Notes: generated by a model from the letters alone, not told the origin. 64,000 nucleotides of DNA from an uncultured Prevotellaceae bacterium (GCA_902769705.1 CACXPX010000007.1:62001-126000); one strand, 5' to 3'; shown: positions 45,785 to 53,852, counted from the stretch's first letter. A program made the numbers and translations.

Positions 45785-46171
45785 TCAATAGTGTAAATAA
45801 TTGTCATATTGAATTTCCTTCATTTTGCAGAACTCCTCAATCTTCTCTAAAGCCGACGCCCCATGTTTCTTGAACCGCTCAGCCATCGCGCTCACCATGT
45901 CGGCGCCGTTGTGTGTTCCCGTGCGGAGCATCAGCTTCTTCGTGTTTTCCTCGTCAAAGACCAGCGTCATTTCCACCTCGCCGTCGCGCGAGTATTCGTA
46001 GTCGATGTCAGCGCCCCAATTGACTTTCACCACTTGGCAGCACTCGTCCCAATAGACCACCTTGATGAGCGTGCCCATCGTCTTGTCGCCCTCGAGGTCT
46101 CTCGTCTCCTCGTAAATCGTTTCCGAACAATAGTCGTTTGGCTTCCTGTATTCGTATTTTTTGCGTGTCAT
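45785..46171 (-). CDS. Hypothetical protein
   Basis: 128 residues, no signal peptide or membrane segment; not recognised. Beta-rich middle (GTLIKVVYWDECCQVVKVNW) and a helical C-terminus. It has its own TATATTTG box near 46203 on the minus strand, and its 3' end abuts the two-copy repeat before cca. Coding is supported by length, composition like its neighbours and the promoter. Confidence 0.65.
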   Translation of the reverse strand: MTRKKYEYRKPNDYCSETIYEETRDLEGDKTMGTLIKVVYWDECCQVVKVNWGADIDYEYSRDGEVEMTLVFDEENTKKLMLRTGTHNGADMVSAMAERFKKHGASALEKIEEFCKMKEIQYDNYLHY

Positions 46172-46309
46172 AAAATCAGTCGTTTTTGGTTCTCCTTACG
46201 TTTGCAAATATAGTAAAAAACGCGATTGTCCCCAATAGAATTGCCCGTTTTTTTTTGATGAGTGAGGAGAGAAGAGCCCCTTTTTTGCATTCTGAACAAT
46301 CGGTTTTTG

Positions 46310-46705
46310 CAAATTAATTCCGACCAAAAAATATGACAAATCTTTGTCAACTTCATCGTTCAATCTAGAGTGAAAACGAGTGATATAAAGCAATTTTCAT
46401 GCTCTTTGCCCTCCACTTTTATGGAGTCGGTTTGTCACTTGTGGCTTCTAAGAGCGTCACATGCCACATCTGACGCTGTCACTTCTATCATCTGACGGCC
46501 TTACTCTTTATGTGTGACACCCTCAGAAGCCACAAGTGACAACCCGAAAGCATCGTTTTCATCAGCCAAAAATTTGTAAAGAAAACGGAAACCGTTGATA
46601 ATCAGCGACTTCCAAAAATGCCGATTTTTGACATTTTTCGTACCAAAATCTTGTTCACATCAAAAAACAGCCCGTTTTTAGGGGTAAAAATTCGGAATTA
46701 ATTTG
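46310..46705 (+). repeat. MITE-like intergenic repeat, copy C (best-preserved ends)
   Basis: 396 bp. Perfect 14-bp terminal inverted repeats: CAAATTAATTCCGA (46310-46323) and TCGGAATTAATTTG (46692-46705). Just inside the left end is TGACAAA/TTTGTCA. The central array is enclosed by an 18-bp perfect inverted repeat, TTGTCACTTGTGGCTTCT (46432-46449) and its complement (46525-46542). GTAAAGAAAACGG and the downstream hairpin follow. It fills most of the 583-bp gap 46172-46754. Confidence 0.88.
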
Positions 46706-46754
46706 ACAAAATGAAAATCCATCAAGCGTAAAGTGGGAGATGAAAGGACGGCAA

Positions 46755-47798
46755 TTAAAAAGGAGAGAGTTGCAACTTTATCGCTTCAATTACTTGATAT
46801 GTTTCTCTTATTGTTTCAATAGATGATAAGACACGGGATGTATTTCCCTCCACAGCATCAACAAACGATTGTATCTCGCTGAAGTAGCCTTGCGAATAGA
46901 TTTGGTTGTTTGGGAGAATTGGAGCAAAGTTGTTGCGAGCATAGAGGTGTTCAATAGATTTGTTACACTTGTGGACTTTCTCGATGGGAATTCCAATGAA
47001 TGTAGAGGATTTTGGCTCGAATGTGAGCTCATCCATCTGTGAGAGGCGGTAAATGCCCTTTGATGTGCAGACTTTAAGAGTTTCTTCAGCGGCAGTCCAA
47101 GTGTAGGAGGTGGACAGTTCGAGAGTGCCGATGATGTGAGGATGGCGCAGCATAAGAATATATGAGTTGTTGGCAACTCGTTGGCAAGCGAGTATTTCAG
47201 GCTTGCCGAAGAGATTAATGACGAGGTCAAGAGAATGGATGAATAAATCTAAGAGTGCATCGCCCTCAGGGTAAGCTCCCGTTAAGTAATGGAAATCATA
47301 ATTGATAAGCCTTTCCTTAGTGAGCCGTTTCCGAAGAATTTGCACGGCTGGCGCATAACGCTTTTGTAGTCCAACCATAGCAACAAATGAGCCGTGAAGA
47401 CGTTGCAGGTCGATAAGTGTGTTGAGTTCGTCGAGCGTCTGGCAAGGCGGCTTTTCAATGAACAGCGACCTTCCGCTTTTCAATATTTGTGAAGCGATGG
47501 AAAAGTGAACTGCGGGCGAAGCTGATACGAAGACGCCTTTGATAGTCTCATCTTTGAGGACGTCGTCAAGAGAAGTTGTGGCTTTCGCGTGTGGGAATTT
47601 CCGTTCTATCAGCCGTGCTTTCCGCTCTGATGTGACGCAGATGTATTTCAACGGCACACCGAGGTAATGAAGTGTTGGATAAAGGTTGGTCAGCGAGTGT
47701 TGCCCCATTCCCACGAAGGCATAAGAACATTTGTACGTTTGACAGAGGTATCTCTCTGTGCGGAGGCGCTTGTATCGGTCTATCAGTTGTTGAATCAT
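46755..47798 (-). CDS. Gfo/Idh/MocA-family oxidoreductase
   Basis: 347 residues with an N-terminal Rossmann fold (SYAFVGMGQHSLTNLYPTL), VFVSASPAVHF and the EKPPC version of the conserved Glu-Lys-Pro motif, then the C-terminal alpha/beta domain. It probably oxidises or reduces a sugar or cyclitol with NAD(P). The start overlaps the radical SAM stop by 4 bp, so the two act together in an unknown pathway. Confidence 0.85.
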   Translation of the reverse strand: MIQQLIDRYKRLRTERYLCQTYKCSYAFVGMGQHSLTNLYPTLHYLGVPLKYICVTSERKARLIERKFPHAKATTSLDDVLKDETIKGVFVSASPAVHFSIASQILKSGRSLFIEKPPCQTLDELNTLIDLQRLHGSFVAMVGLQKRYAPAVQILRKRLTKERLINYDFHYLTGAYPEGDALLDLFIHSLDLVINLFGKPEILACQRVANNSYILMLRHPHIIGTLELSTSYTWTAAEETLKVCTSKGIYRLSQMDELTFEPKSSTFIGIPIEKVHKCNKSIEHLYARNNFAPILPNNQIYSQGYFSEIQSFVDAVEGNTSRVLSSIETIRETYQVIEAIKLQLSPF

Positions 47799-48850
47799 AG
47801 TTTTTTCATAAGTTGGTGATAAGTTGTGTGTGGGTCATCAGTCCATTGATATGGTCCATAGAATTTCTCGATGAGTCGTTTGGGCAGAAATCGTTCCATG
47901 TTGCGAAGGAGGATAATGTCGTATTTGCGGTGGAAGTTAATCCAGCAGCCGTTGCAGTTCTTGGAATGTTGGCTCTGCATCTTACATGACTGCAAACCAT
48001 TGAAAATCTCGTCGAGTGGTTGGTTGTGGATGTTGCCGAGTACGACATCAAGATTCTGGCAAAGCGGCACGTCTCCGTTGCTGTGAACGACGAGGCTGCT
48101 CATGATGCTCTGGCAGCGCAGTCGCAGGTTGCCATTACGCCATTGGTCGTAGAGAGCTACGAAGTCAAAGTTCTCCTGTGTTTGGTGGATGCTTTTTGGA
48201 ATCTGCTTCACAAAGTCTGTTGCCGTCAACAGTTCGCTCGTCGTGTCAAAGAAAGCCATTGTGCCGTAGATGCCGATGCGTATATCCACTTTGTAGTGTT
48301 TGGCAACATCAATGACAAAAGCCATGTCATCGAATGAGTTCCAAGGCGACAGACAAAACATCAACGACAGCGGCACCTCATCCTTTAGTGCCTCCGCAAC
48401 TTGAATTACCCGATCATAACCGTCGCGTCCACGCATTCGCAAGTAAGTCTCTCGGCCACCATCTAGAGATATGTACAGGTGTTTGGGGTGAAAGCGGCGA
48501 ACGGCATCTATTACACGATGGGGTGCGAGGCAATTAGATAGTAGTGTGTAGTTTGGATGATGCTCATGAAACCAAGCCATGATTTCCGAAGCTTGCGGAT
48601 GAAGGATGAACTCGCCACCCTCCAGACCTACGGTAGTCCGCTTGCTGACGCATCGGCTCTGCATGATTTGCTTGATGTCATCAAACGACAGGTGTTCTAC
48701 TGGTTTCTGCCAGATATTGCAATGCTTGCAGCGAGATTGGCAAGCCGTAGTTGAGTAGATCATCAGTTGCGACAGCCGCTTGTGGCGAGGTCGCACGATG
48801 TTGTTCAGATAGAGTAGCCCATTGTAGGCATAATCATAAATTGAATACAT
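47795..48850 (-). CDS. Radical SAM protein with SPASM-like C-terminus
   Basis: 351 residues. The [4Fe-4S] site is Cys37-x3-Cys41-x2-Cys44 (CQSRCKHC); EGGEF and YISLDGG follow as expected for the SAM barrel. The C-terminal part has CQS, PLCQN and CNGCW cysteines like a SPASM auxiliary-cluster region. Substrate unknown. The start codon lies 4 nt from the arm of a 15-bp hairpin, so its leader is unusual. No small precursor peptide gene is evident next to it. Confidence 0.85.
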   Translation of the reverse strand: MYSIYDYAYNGLLYLNNIVRPRHKRLSQLMIYSTTACQSRCKHCNIWQKPVEHLSFDDIKQIMQSRCVSKRTTVGLEGGEFILHPQASEIMAWFHEHHPNYTLLSNCLAPHRVIDAVRRFHPKHLYISLDGGRETYLRMRGRDGYDRVIQVAEALKDEVPLSLMFCLSPWNSFDDMAFVIDVAKHYKVDIRIGIYGTMAFFDTTSELLTATDFVKQIPKSIHQTQENFDFVALYDQWRNGNLRLRCQSIMSSLVVHSNGDVPLCQNLDVVLGNIHNQPLDEIFNGLQSCKMQSQHSKNCNGCWINFHRKYDIILLRNMERFLPKRLIEKFYGPYQWTDDPHTTYHQLMKKL

Positions 48851-48898
48851 AAAAATTGGTTGCAGTTTCTAACTGTATAGTCTGAAACTGCAACCAAT
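48851..48898 (-). terminator. Strong hairpin with T-run directly before the radical SAM start
   Basis: Perfect 15-bp inverted repeat ATTGGTTGCAGTTTC (48855-48869) and its complement (48884-48898) with a 14-nt loop, followed on the minus strand by TTTTT and at once by the ATG at 48850. It ends the lipoprotein transcript and may control entry into the radical SAM gene. Confidence 0.8.
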
Positions 48899-48917
48899 GA
48901 CTGCACGTAGCGAGTGA

Positions 48918-49469
48918 TTATTTTCTCAGTTTTCCCTTGCTTTCCAAATAGTAAGTGAACAACTCCCACTGTCCGGCATTCTTCTTGATGTTTGCTTGCG
49001 TGCGTTCATCGTTGATGAACTGCTGGGGATAGCAGTCGTGCAGATAATAGTGGCCTTGATTAGGGTCGGAAATCAAATCATAATGTAGGACTAAGTCTGT
49101 GAATATCATACTATGTATATCAGAGACAAAACTGCTGACTACAAACAGAACATTATCTCCTAAATAGAACTTGATTTCACGGTATGGCTCCAAACGTTTG
49201 TAGAGCGGTTCGTCCGTATCCTTAAACTTGATTTCGCGAGTGGTGACGTTGAACCATTCGATATCGTCCTCGGTAAAAATGATGTTATCAACGTCTGTCA
49301 TTGAGCGCGTTCCCGGTTGGCTGATGCCACAGGCATAGAGTGTGGCTTTTTCTACTGGGTCAGTCGTGAATGGCTTTTCTGTTTCGATGTCGCCACTGCT
49401 GCAAGCAGTCATCGTCATGCTGGCAATAGCTATCGCCATCATCCAAGCGAAGGGTTTGTAATGTTTCAT
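48918..49469 (-). CDS. Lipoprotein of unknown function downstream of the sigma-barrel fusion
   Basis: 183 residues; lipobox ends at Cys23 (TMTAC). No recognised domain. It is preceded (49501-49538) by a motif shared with the promoter region of the sigma/OMP fusion gene, and by an AAAGAGAGGAA ribosome-binding region. It is the best candidate target of that sigma factor. Confidence 0.75.
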   Translation of the reverse strand: MKHYKPFAWMMAIAIASMTMTACSSGDIETEKPFTTDPVEKATLYACGISQPGTRSMTDVDNIIFTEDDIEWFNVTTREIKFKDTDEPLYKRLEPYREIKFYLGDNVLFVVSSFVSDIHSMIFTDLVLHYDLISDPNQGHYYLHDCYPQQFINDERTQANIKKNAGQWELFTYYLESKGKLRK

Positions 49470-49500
49470 GTTCCTCTCTTTTTAATTAAACGAATGTTGT

Positions 49501-49538
49501 TCTATTTATATTGTCCTTTCTACGACAAAAAGACTGCA
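49501..49538 (-). promoter_or_regulatory. Putative ECF promoter of the lipoprotein gene
   Basis: Minus strand: TGCAGTCTTTTT, 16 nt, TATAAATAGA. The same TGCAGTCTTTTT and a TATAAATATAGA at nearly the same spacing precede the sigma/OMP fusion gene. There is no TAnnTTTG box. Confidence 0.5.
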
Positions 49539-49541
49539 CGG

Positions 49542-51230
49542 CTACCACGTGAATCTAATGCCCAGCGGCAAAGAGAAGCTGAAAGGATGCTCCGTACGAT
49601 AGGTCTCAATGTTGCTATGCGTCGGGATATAGTACTGCAGACTTGGCTCCGCGAAGAAGCCGACGTTGGGTGTCAGGTGGTATTGCAGACCGAGCCCCAA
49701 CGTAGAAGAGAATTGCCACGGGGCGTGGAATGTGGCTTTGTCGCTGGCCTCATACAGCCCATTCACATAATAGTCAGAACGGAGGACGGAACGAATGGGG
49801 ATTTCGATTGTCAGGCCGAGGCTGCCGTAGAGGCTCCACTGCTTTCCGCCATACATATGATATACACCCTTTGCGGGGATACCGAGATAGTGGATGGTCT
49901 GCTGCTCATGGATGGTGTTGCCTTTTGTTCCCATCTCGAAGTCAGAGGTTAAGCGACTGTAATTGAAACCTGACTCCAACCCGAAGCGATGATTCAACTT
50001 ATACTTCAAAGCCAACGACCATGTTACAGGCATTTGATGATGGCTCGTTCGCAGAATCTTGTCCTCTCCTGGATGCTTGGCGTTGTTCAGGGCGATGCGC
50101 ATGATGGCGCTGCGAGTATTATCGCTCACGGCATCTGGATTATTTGCCAAGTAGATGGCATAGTCGGTCCAGTTGTCGATGCTGCTTGGAATGGTTGGAC
50201 TTGGTCCAGGCAGAGACTGTGCATCAGACGGTGAGGGTTTATAACTGAACGGCTGATTATAACGGTTCTGCTCGTCGAACTGCCCTGCGTATGCCAGTTC
50301 AAATGACCACTTCTTTTCGTTTTTTGTGCTTGTGGCAGGCTTGTCGGGAAATAATTCGGTCATATCATAATGCGGCAATTCCACTTTCCGTATAGTATTC
50401 ATTGTGTCAGCCGTTGTGGTGTCTGGAATCGTCTGCTCTTGAGCTATTGTGATGGATAGCGTGTCGAGATTGATTGTATCCACGGCTTGGGCAATTTTCA
50501 ATTGCAGAGTATCGGTGGTAATGGCAGTTATACGATGCACAGGCACTTGCATTAGTTCTATTTGTTTTTCGCTGAGCGATGATTGGTTTTCATTCTCGTT
50601 TCCATTCTGCTTTGCCGCAATTGGCTTGTCTTCTTTGACGACAGCATCTTCTTTCTTGAGCAAGAAGAATGTGAGGGGAATGAATAACAACACAAGCACG
50701 GCTACCCAATACTGTTGCATCATCTTGCGGAGCATCTTCTTTGCCCGCGCCAATTGTGATGATGACGAATGCGGCTCAATGCCCAGCATGTCGGCAATCT
50801 CCTTGTGCGACATGCCTTCGAACACCGACAGCCGGAACACTTGTCCGTATCCCTCAGGCAACTGGTCTATCATTCTCACCACCTCGCTCAGCGGAACACC
50901 TCGCACGTCTTGCTGTTCCGTTTGCTGTGACACCATCTCGGCCTCTTCTATTGGCACCATCTTCACCGCAGACATCCGCTCCTTGCATTTCGATGCCACA
51001 TTTCTTGTGATGGCCGTCATCCAAGCCTCTGCCCGATGCACATCGCGCAGTCTGTCGAACGAAGTGAAGATAATCACAAACGCATCGTGCAGTACATCAT
51101 CCACCGTTTGTTCATCGCTGAAATAATGCCGACATACGCCCCTCATCTGTTGGGCGTATGCCTTATACAGTTCGCCGAGGGCGTCCGCATCCCCTTGTCG
51201 GCATCGTTCTATCAGCCTTGCTTTCTCCAT
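49542..51230 (-). CDS. ECF sigma factor fused through a membrane helix to an outer-membrane beta-barrel
   Basis: One uninterrupted 562-codon frame. Residues about 8-85 are sigma region 2 (DEQTVDDVLHDAFVIIFTSFDRL in parts; AWMTAITRNVASKCKE), about 118-172 region 4 (LPEGYGQVFRLSVFEGMSHKEIADMLGIEPHSSSSQLARAKKML, in sections). Residues about 174-191 form a membrane helix (WVAVLVLLFIPLTFFLL). A polar periplasmic linker runs to about 300. The rest is an amphipathic beta-strand domain like OMP_b-brl proteins ending in LPLGIRFTW, a typical outer-membrane C-terminal signal. The ATG at 51230 is preferred; GTG at 51239 is possible. Separate gene homologues of each part are common, but a single cytoplasm-to-outer-membrane chain is unusual. 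Release of the sigma domain by proteolysis is inferred. Confidence 0.85.
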   Translation of the reverse strand: MEKARLIERCRQGDADALGELYKAYAQQMRGVCRHYFSDEQTVDDVLHDAFVIIFTSFDRLRDVHRAEAWMTAITRNVASKCKERMSAVKMVPIEEAEMVSQQTEQQDVRGVPLSEVVRMIDQLPEGYGQVFRLSVFEGMSHKEIADMLGIEPHSSSSQLARAKKMLRKMMQQYWVAVLVLLFIPLTFFLLKKEDAVVKEDKPIAAKQNGNENENQSSLSEKQIELMQVPVHRITAITTDTLQLKIAQAVDTINLDTLSITIAQEQTIPDTTTADTMNTIRKVELPHYDMTELFPDKPATSTKNEKKWSFELAYAGQFDEQNRYNQPFSYKPSPSDAQSLPGPSPTIPSSIDNWTDYAIYLANNPDAVSDNTRSAIMRIALNNAKHPGEDKILRTSHHQMPVTWSLALKYKLNHRFGLESGFNYSRLTSDFEMGTKGNTIHEQQTIHYLGIPAKGVYHMYGGKQWSLYGSLGLTIEIPIRSVLRSDYYVNGLYEASDKATFHAPWQFSSTLGLGLQYHLTPNVGFFAEPSLQYYIPTHSNIETYRTEHPFSFSLPLGIRFTW

Positions 51231-51240
51231 TGTTAGCACA

Positions 51241-51282
51241 ACGTCTATATTTATAAAGTGCGACGAAGAAAAAAAGACTGCA
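51241..51282 (-). promoter_or_regulatory. Putative autoregulated promoter of the sigma/OMP fusion gene
   Basis: Minus strand: TGCAGTCTTTTT, 15 nt, TATAAATATAGA, matching the motif before the lipoprotein gene (49501-49538). The start codon is about 11 nt downstream. Confidence 0.5.
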
Positions 51283-51318
51283 TGGGGAAAGCATAATTCT
51301 TGAAAGTTTTAATATTCT

Positions 51319-51840
51319 TTAGTAAAACGGCTTCGTTGTCAACCTGAAAGCGAGAAGGTCGCATGCTTCTCCATTCTTTACGACAGCATTCTGCATGGTG
51401 CAGTTATACTTAAATCCGTTTTTCTGTAGAACTCGAGTTGAAGAGATATTGGGTTGGAAGACATAGGCGGTTATTCGCTCAAGCGACAGGGCGTTGAATG
51501 CAATAGGGCATATCTGCTTGACGGCTTCAGTGGCAATACCTTTGTTTGCATATTCGTTGAGAAGCATATAACCGATTTCGGCATCATCATCATCATCTTT
51601 CTTCTCAACTGATATGCTGCCTACAAGTTTCCCTTCGCATATAATAGCCCGATAGACGCCAGTAACGGCTTCATTCTCAGAAACCATATTCAGCCATTTG
51701 TCCGCGTCTTTTTCAGTATAAGGGTAGGGGAGACGGTCGGAGAGAAAACGCCTGTCAACAGCGTTGCATAGACTTATTAAATCTTTCTGGTCAGACAACG
51801 TCCATTGCCTTAACTCCATAGTAAATTTTTGAGGTTCCAT
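51319..51840 (-). CDS. GNAT-family N-acetyltransferase
   Basis: 173 residues of the RimJ/RimL-like type: GSISVEKKDDDDDAEIGYMLLNEYANKGIATEAV contains the acetyl-CoA loop, followed by NISSTRVLQKNGFK. Substrate unknown. The start directly follows the DUF4932 stop (TAA then ATG), indicating coupled translation. Confidence 0.88.
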   Translation of the reverse strand: MEPQKFTMELRQWTLSDQKDLISLCNAVDRRFLSDRLPYPYTEKDADKWLNMVSENEAVTGVYRAIICEGKLVGSISVEKKDDDDDAEIGYMLLNEYANKGIATEAVKQICPIAFNALSLERITAYVFQPNISSTRVLQKNGFKYNCTMQNAVVKNGEACDLLAFRLTTKPFY

Positions 51841-52953
51841 TTATTGGCGCAAGAGTGGGTTGTTTATTCTTTTTGTTTCCGTATCATAATACTTCTCCAA
51901 GCACTTGGCTATTTCGGGGTAGTAGTCTCCGAGTGTCTTGTTGCGGTTGCGGTGCTTGGAGTAATAACGCAAAGCGGTAACGAGTTCGGGCGTCCAAAGG
52001 AAGTCGCGGGCTATTTGCTCATCCATCTCGGCCTTTATCTGTTCAGCGGAGAATCCGTTCTCCTGCATGTAGATGATGACTGCCGCGCGTACGATGCTCT
52101 CGTTGACGACTGTGGCAGCATTCCTGTATGCTTGGTTACTCATGCTGCGATAGTAGCGTTTCAGCAACTTCTCGCCAATTAGTTCGAGTTTGTCGGTGTT
52201 GGCATCGTAGAGCGGATTGACAAACGAGTGGTTGAACTCGTGGATGAGCGTTGCAGCATAGTCCATCCCATTCTCAAAAGCCTTGCCCGTTGCTTCGTCT
52301 ATGCTATAACCGCAAATGGCAAAGACCTCTTTTGGTTGGCCCTTCAGTTGTCGGCTCGGACCATAGTTGCCGCCACCGTTCGTGAAGCCGATGATGACGC
52401 GGAACTTTTCTTTCGGTTCTGTTCCGTAGAAACGTGGGTACCATTCTTGATGGAAATATTGCATCACGTTCTGCTCATAGGTGCGCAAGACTGACTCGTA
52501 GAACGACTGATGTTTCGTATAGAAATCGTGGAAGCGGGTTTCAGTGTAGAATTGGTTGAGGCGAACAAGGAACGAGTCGATATCGACATTTTGCCAACGG
52601 CTGCCGAGATTTCCTTTTTCTCCCATCATTGTCACTTTCTGCCCATCGGCTTCAAGGTTGATGGCCATCGTCATCACAGCATCATAGCCCATGTTGAATT
52701 GGTTGCGCAAGTCCTTGAGACAGACAACCGTAGGATGTTGTTCGAATGGTGCAAACCAAGCCTCTGTGTCCTTCGTGTATTGTCCGCCCATATCCATACA
52801 GTATTCTCGAAAACCAGCCGTGCGCGAAAGGATAGCCATTAGTTCAACGGTCTCGGACGCTTCTACCTTGATTTGTGCCTGTCCCGTCATTGCCACGAAG
52901 GCGAGCAGGAGGGTGATGATGGTTTGTTTGTTCATTGCGAATAGTTGTTTCAA
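51841..52953 (-). CDS. DUF4932 domain protein, putative secreted zinc peptidase-like
   Basis: 370 residues with signal peptide (MNKQTIITLLLAFVAMTGQAQ; the Met at 52935 may be the start). LIHEFNHSF is an HExxH zinc-binding motif, consistent with the DUF4932 family. Most likely periplasmic. A TAACTTTG box near 52962 lies upstream on the minus strand. Enzymatic activity is not shown by sequence alone. Confidence 0.8.
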   Translation of the reverse strand: MKQLFAMNKQTIITLLLAFVAMTGQAQIKVEASETVELMAILSRTAGFREYCMDMGGQYTKDTEAWFAPFEQHPTVVCLKDLRNQFNMGYDAVMTMAINLEADGQKVTMMGEKGNLGSRWQNVDIDSFLVRLNQFYTETRFHDFYTKHQSFYESVLRTYEQNVMQYFHQEWYPRFYGTEPKEKFRVIIGFTNGGGNYGPSRQLKGQPKEVFAICGYSIDEATGKAFENGMDYAATLIHEFNHSFVNPLYDANTDKLELIGEKLLKRYYRSMSNQAYRNAATVVNESIVRAAVIIYMQENGFSAEQIKAEMDEQIARDFLWTPELVTALRYYSKHRNRNKTLGDYYPEIAKCLEKYYDTETKRINNPLLRQ

Positions 52954-52996
52954 GCCGCAAAGTTATATAAAGTCAAACGAAAAAACGCAAATATAA

Positions 52997-53027
52997 TTGG
53001 TTTTTCTCTCATTTAATAGTAACTTTG
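52997..53027 (+). promoter_or_regulatory. Promoter of the 53033 gene
   Basis: TTGG (52997-53000), 19 bp, TAACTTTG (53020-53027). About 35 bp here match the metF promoter almost exactly. The ATG at 53033 is only 5 nt after the box. Confidence 0.65.
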
Positions 53028-53032
53028 TACCC

Positions 53033-53452
53033 ATGATGAAGAAAATGATGCTGACGATAGCGTTGGTATTGGCTTTTGCGGCTTGCACTCAGCGCACCAC
53101 AGAAGACGACAAAGCCGCCCAGCTGTTGGAGAAAATAGAAACGTTGAACCGCGAAGGAGCTTATGCTGCTGCCCTCGATTCTATCACGTCGTTGCGACAG
53201 CAGTTTCCGCGTGCTGTCAATGCTCGCCGACGTGCGTTGGAGATTTGGCAGGAGGCCTCGTTGAAGATGACGCAAGACGACATCGGACGAACGGACTCGG
53301 CTCTGCAGGCCGTTACACGGCAGATGGAAGCTGAGACGAACATCTACAAGCGCAATATGCTGGGCGTGAAACGCGACTCGTTGCAAGCACGTTACGAAGG
53401 GTTAATCGGTACTGTGCGGGTGATACATAAGAAAATGGAGGAGAACAAATAG
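53033..53452 (+). CDS. Small lipoprotein, helical, unknown function
   Basis: About 139 residues; signal peptide with Cys at residue 18 (AFAACT), then a charged helical region with EKIETLNREGAYAAALDS and later QARYEGLIGTVRVIHKKMEEN. No family recognised. The promoter places the start at 53033 or 53036, so the transcript is nearly leaderless. Confidence 0.7.
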   Translation: MMKKMMLTIALVLAFAACTQRTTEDDKAAQLLEKIETLNREGAYAAALDSITSLRQQFPRAVNARRRALEIWQEASLKMTQDDIGRTDSALQAVTRQMEAETNIYKRNMLGVKRDSLQARYEGLIGTVRVIHKKMEENK

Positions 53453-53460
53453 GTAATAAA

Positions 53461-53852
53461 AACTCTGAAAAATCACGACAAAATCTTGTCAATCTTTTCC
53501 TTCATTCTAGAAAAGAATTATGTAAAGAAATATTACTTTTGCGCTTTCCCCCTTTGAGTTTTTATCTGCTGATTTGTCATTAGCGGCCTTTGAGGCTGTC
53601 ATTTGTGGCTAATGACACGCTCATTTGTGGCTTTTGACACGCTCATTTGCCACAAATGAGAGCCTCAAAGCATAGCTCTGACACCCCCAAAGCATCGTTT
53701 TCAGACATCAAAAAGATGTAAAGAAAACGGAAGCCGTTGGTTATCAGCGACTTCCGAAAATGTCGATTTTTGGCCTTTTTTGCACCAAAACCTTATCTGT
53801 TTCAAAAGAATGCCCTTTATTTTGGGGCTGAAATTCAGAATTTTTTTGACAT
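53461..53852 (+). repeat. MITE-like intergenic repeat, copy D
   Basis: About 392 bp between two converging genes; it fills nearly all of the 467-bp gap. The left end (ACGACAAAATCTTGTCAA) and right end are divergent versions of copy C. The array has two direct 22-bp units beginning TCATTTGTGGCT (53599-53620, 53621-53642) and a third, partly inverted, starting at 53643. GTAAAGAAAACGG and a GGAAGCCGTTG/CAGCGACTTCC hairpin follow. Confidence 0.82.

Noticed and set aside
46196-46393. Short open frames over repeat copy C
   Set aside because: They are not kept in the other copies of the element, which have stops or shifts at the same places.
53590-53664. Possible CRISPR array in repeat copy D
   Set aside because: Units are directly adjacent 22-bp degenerate repeats without unique spacers, there are no cas genes, and the same element recurs elsewhere.
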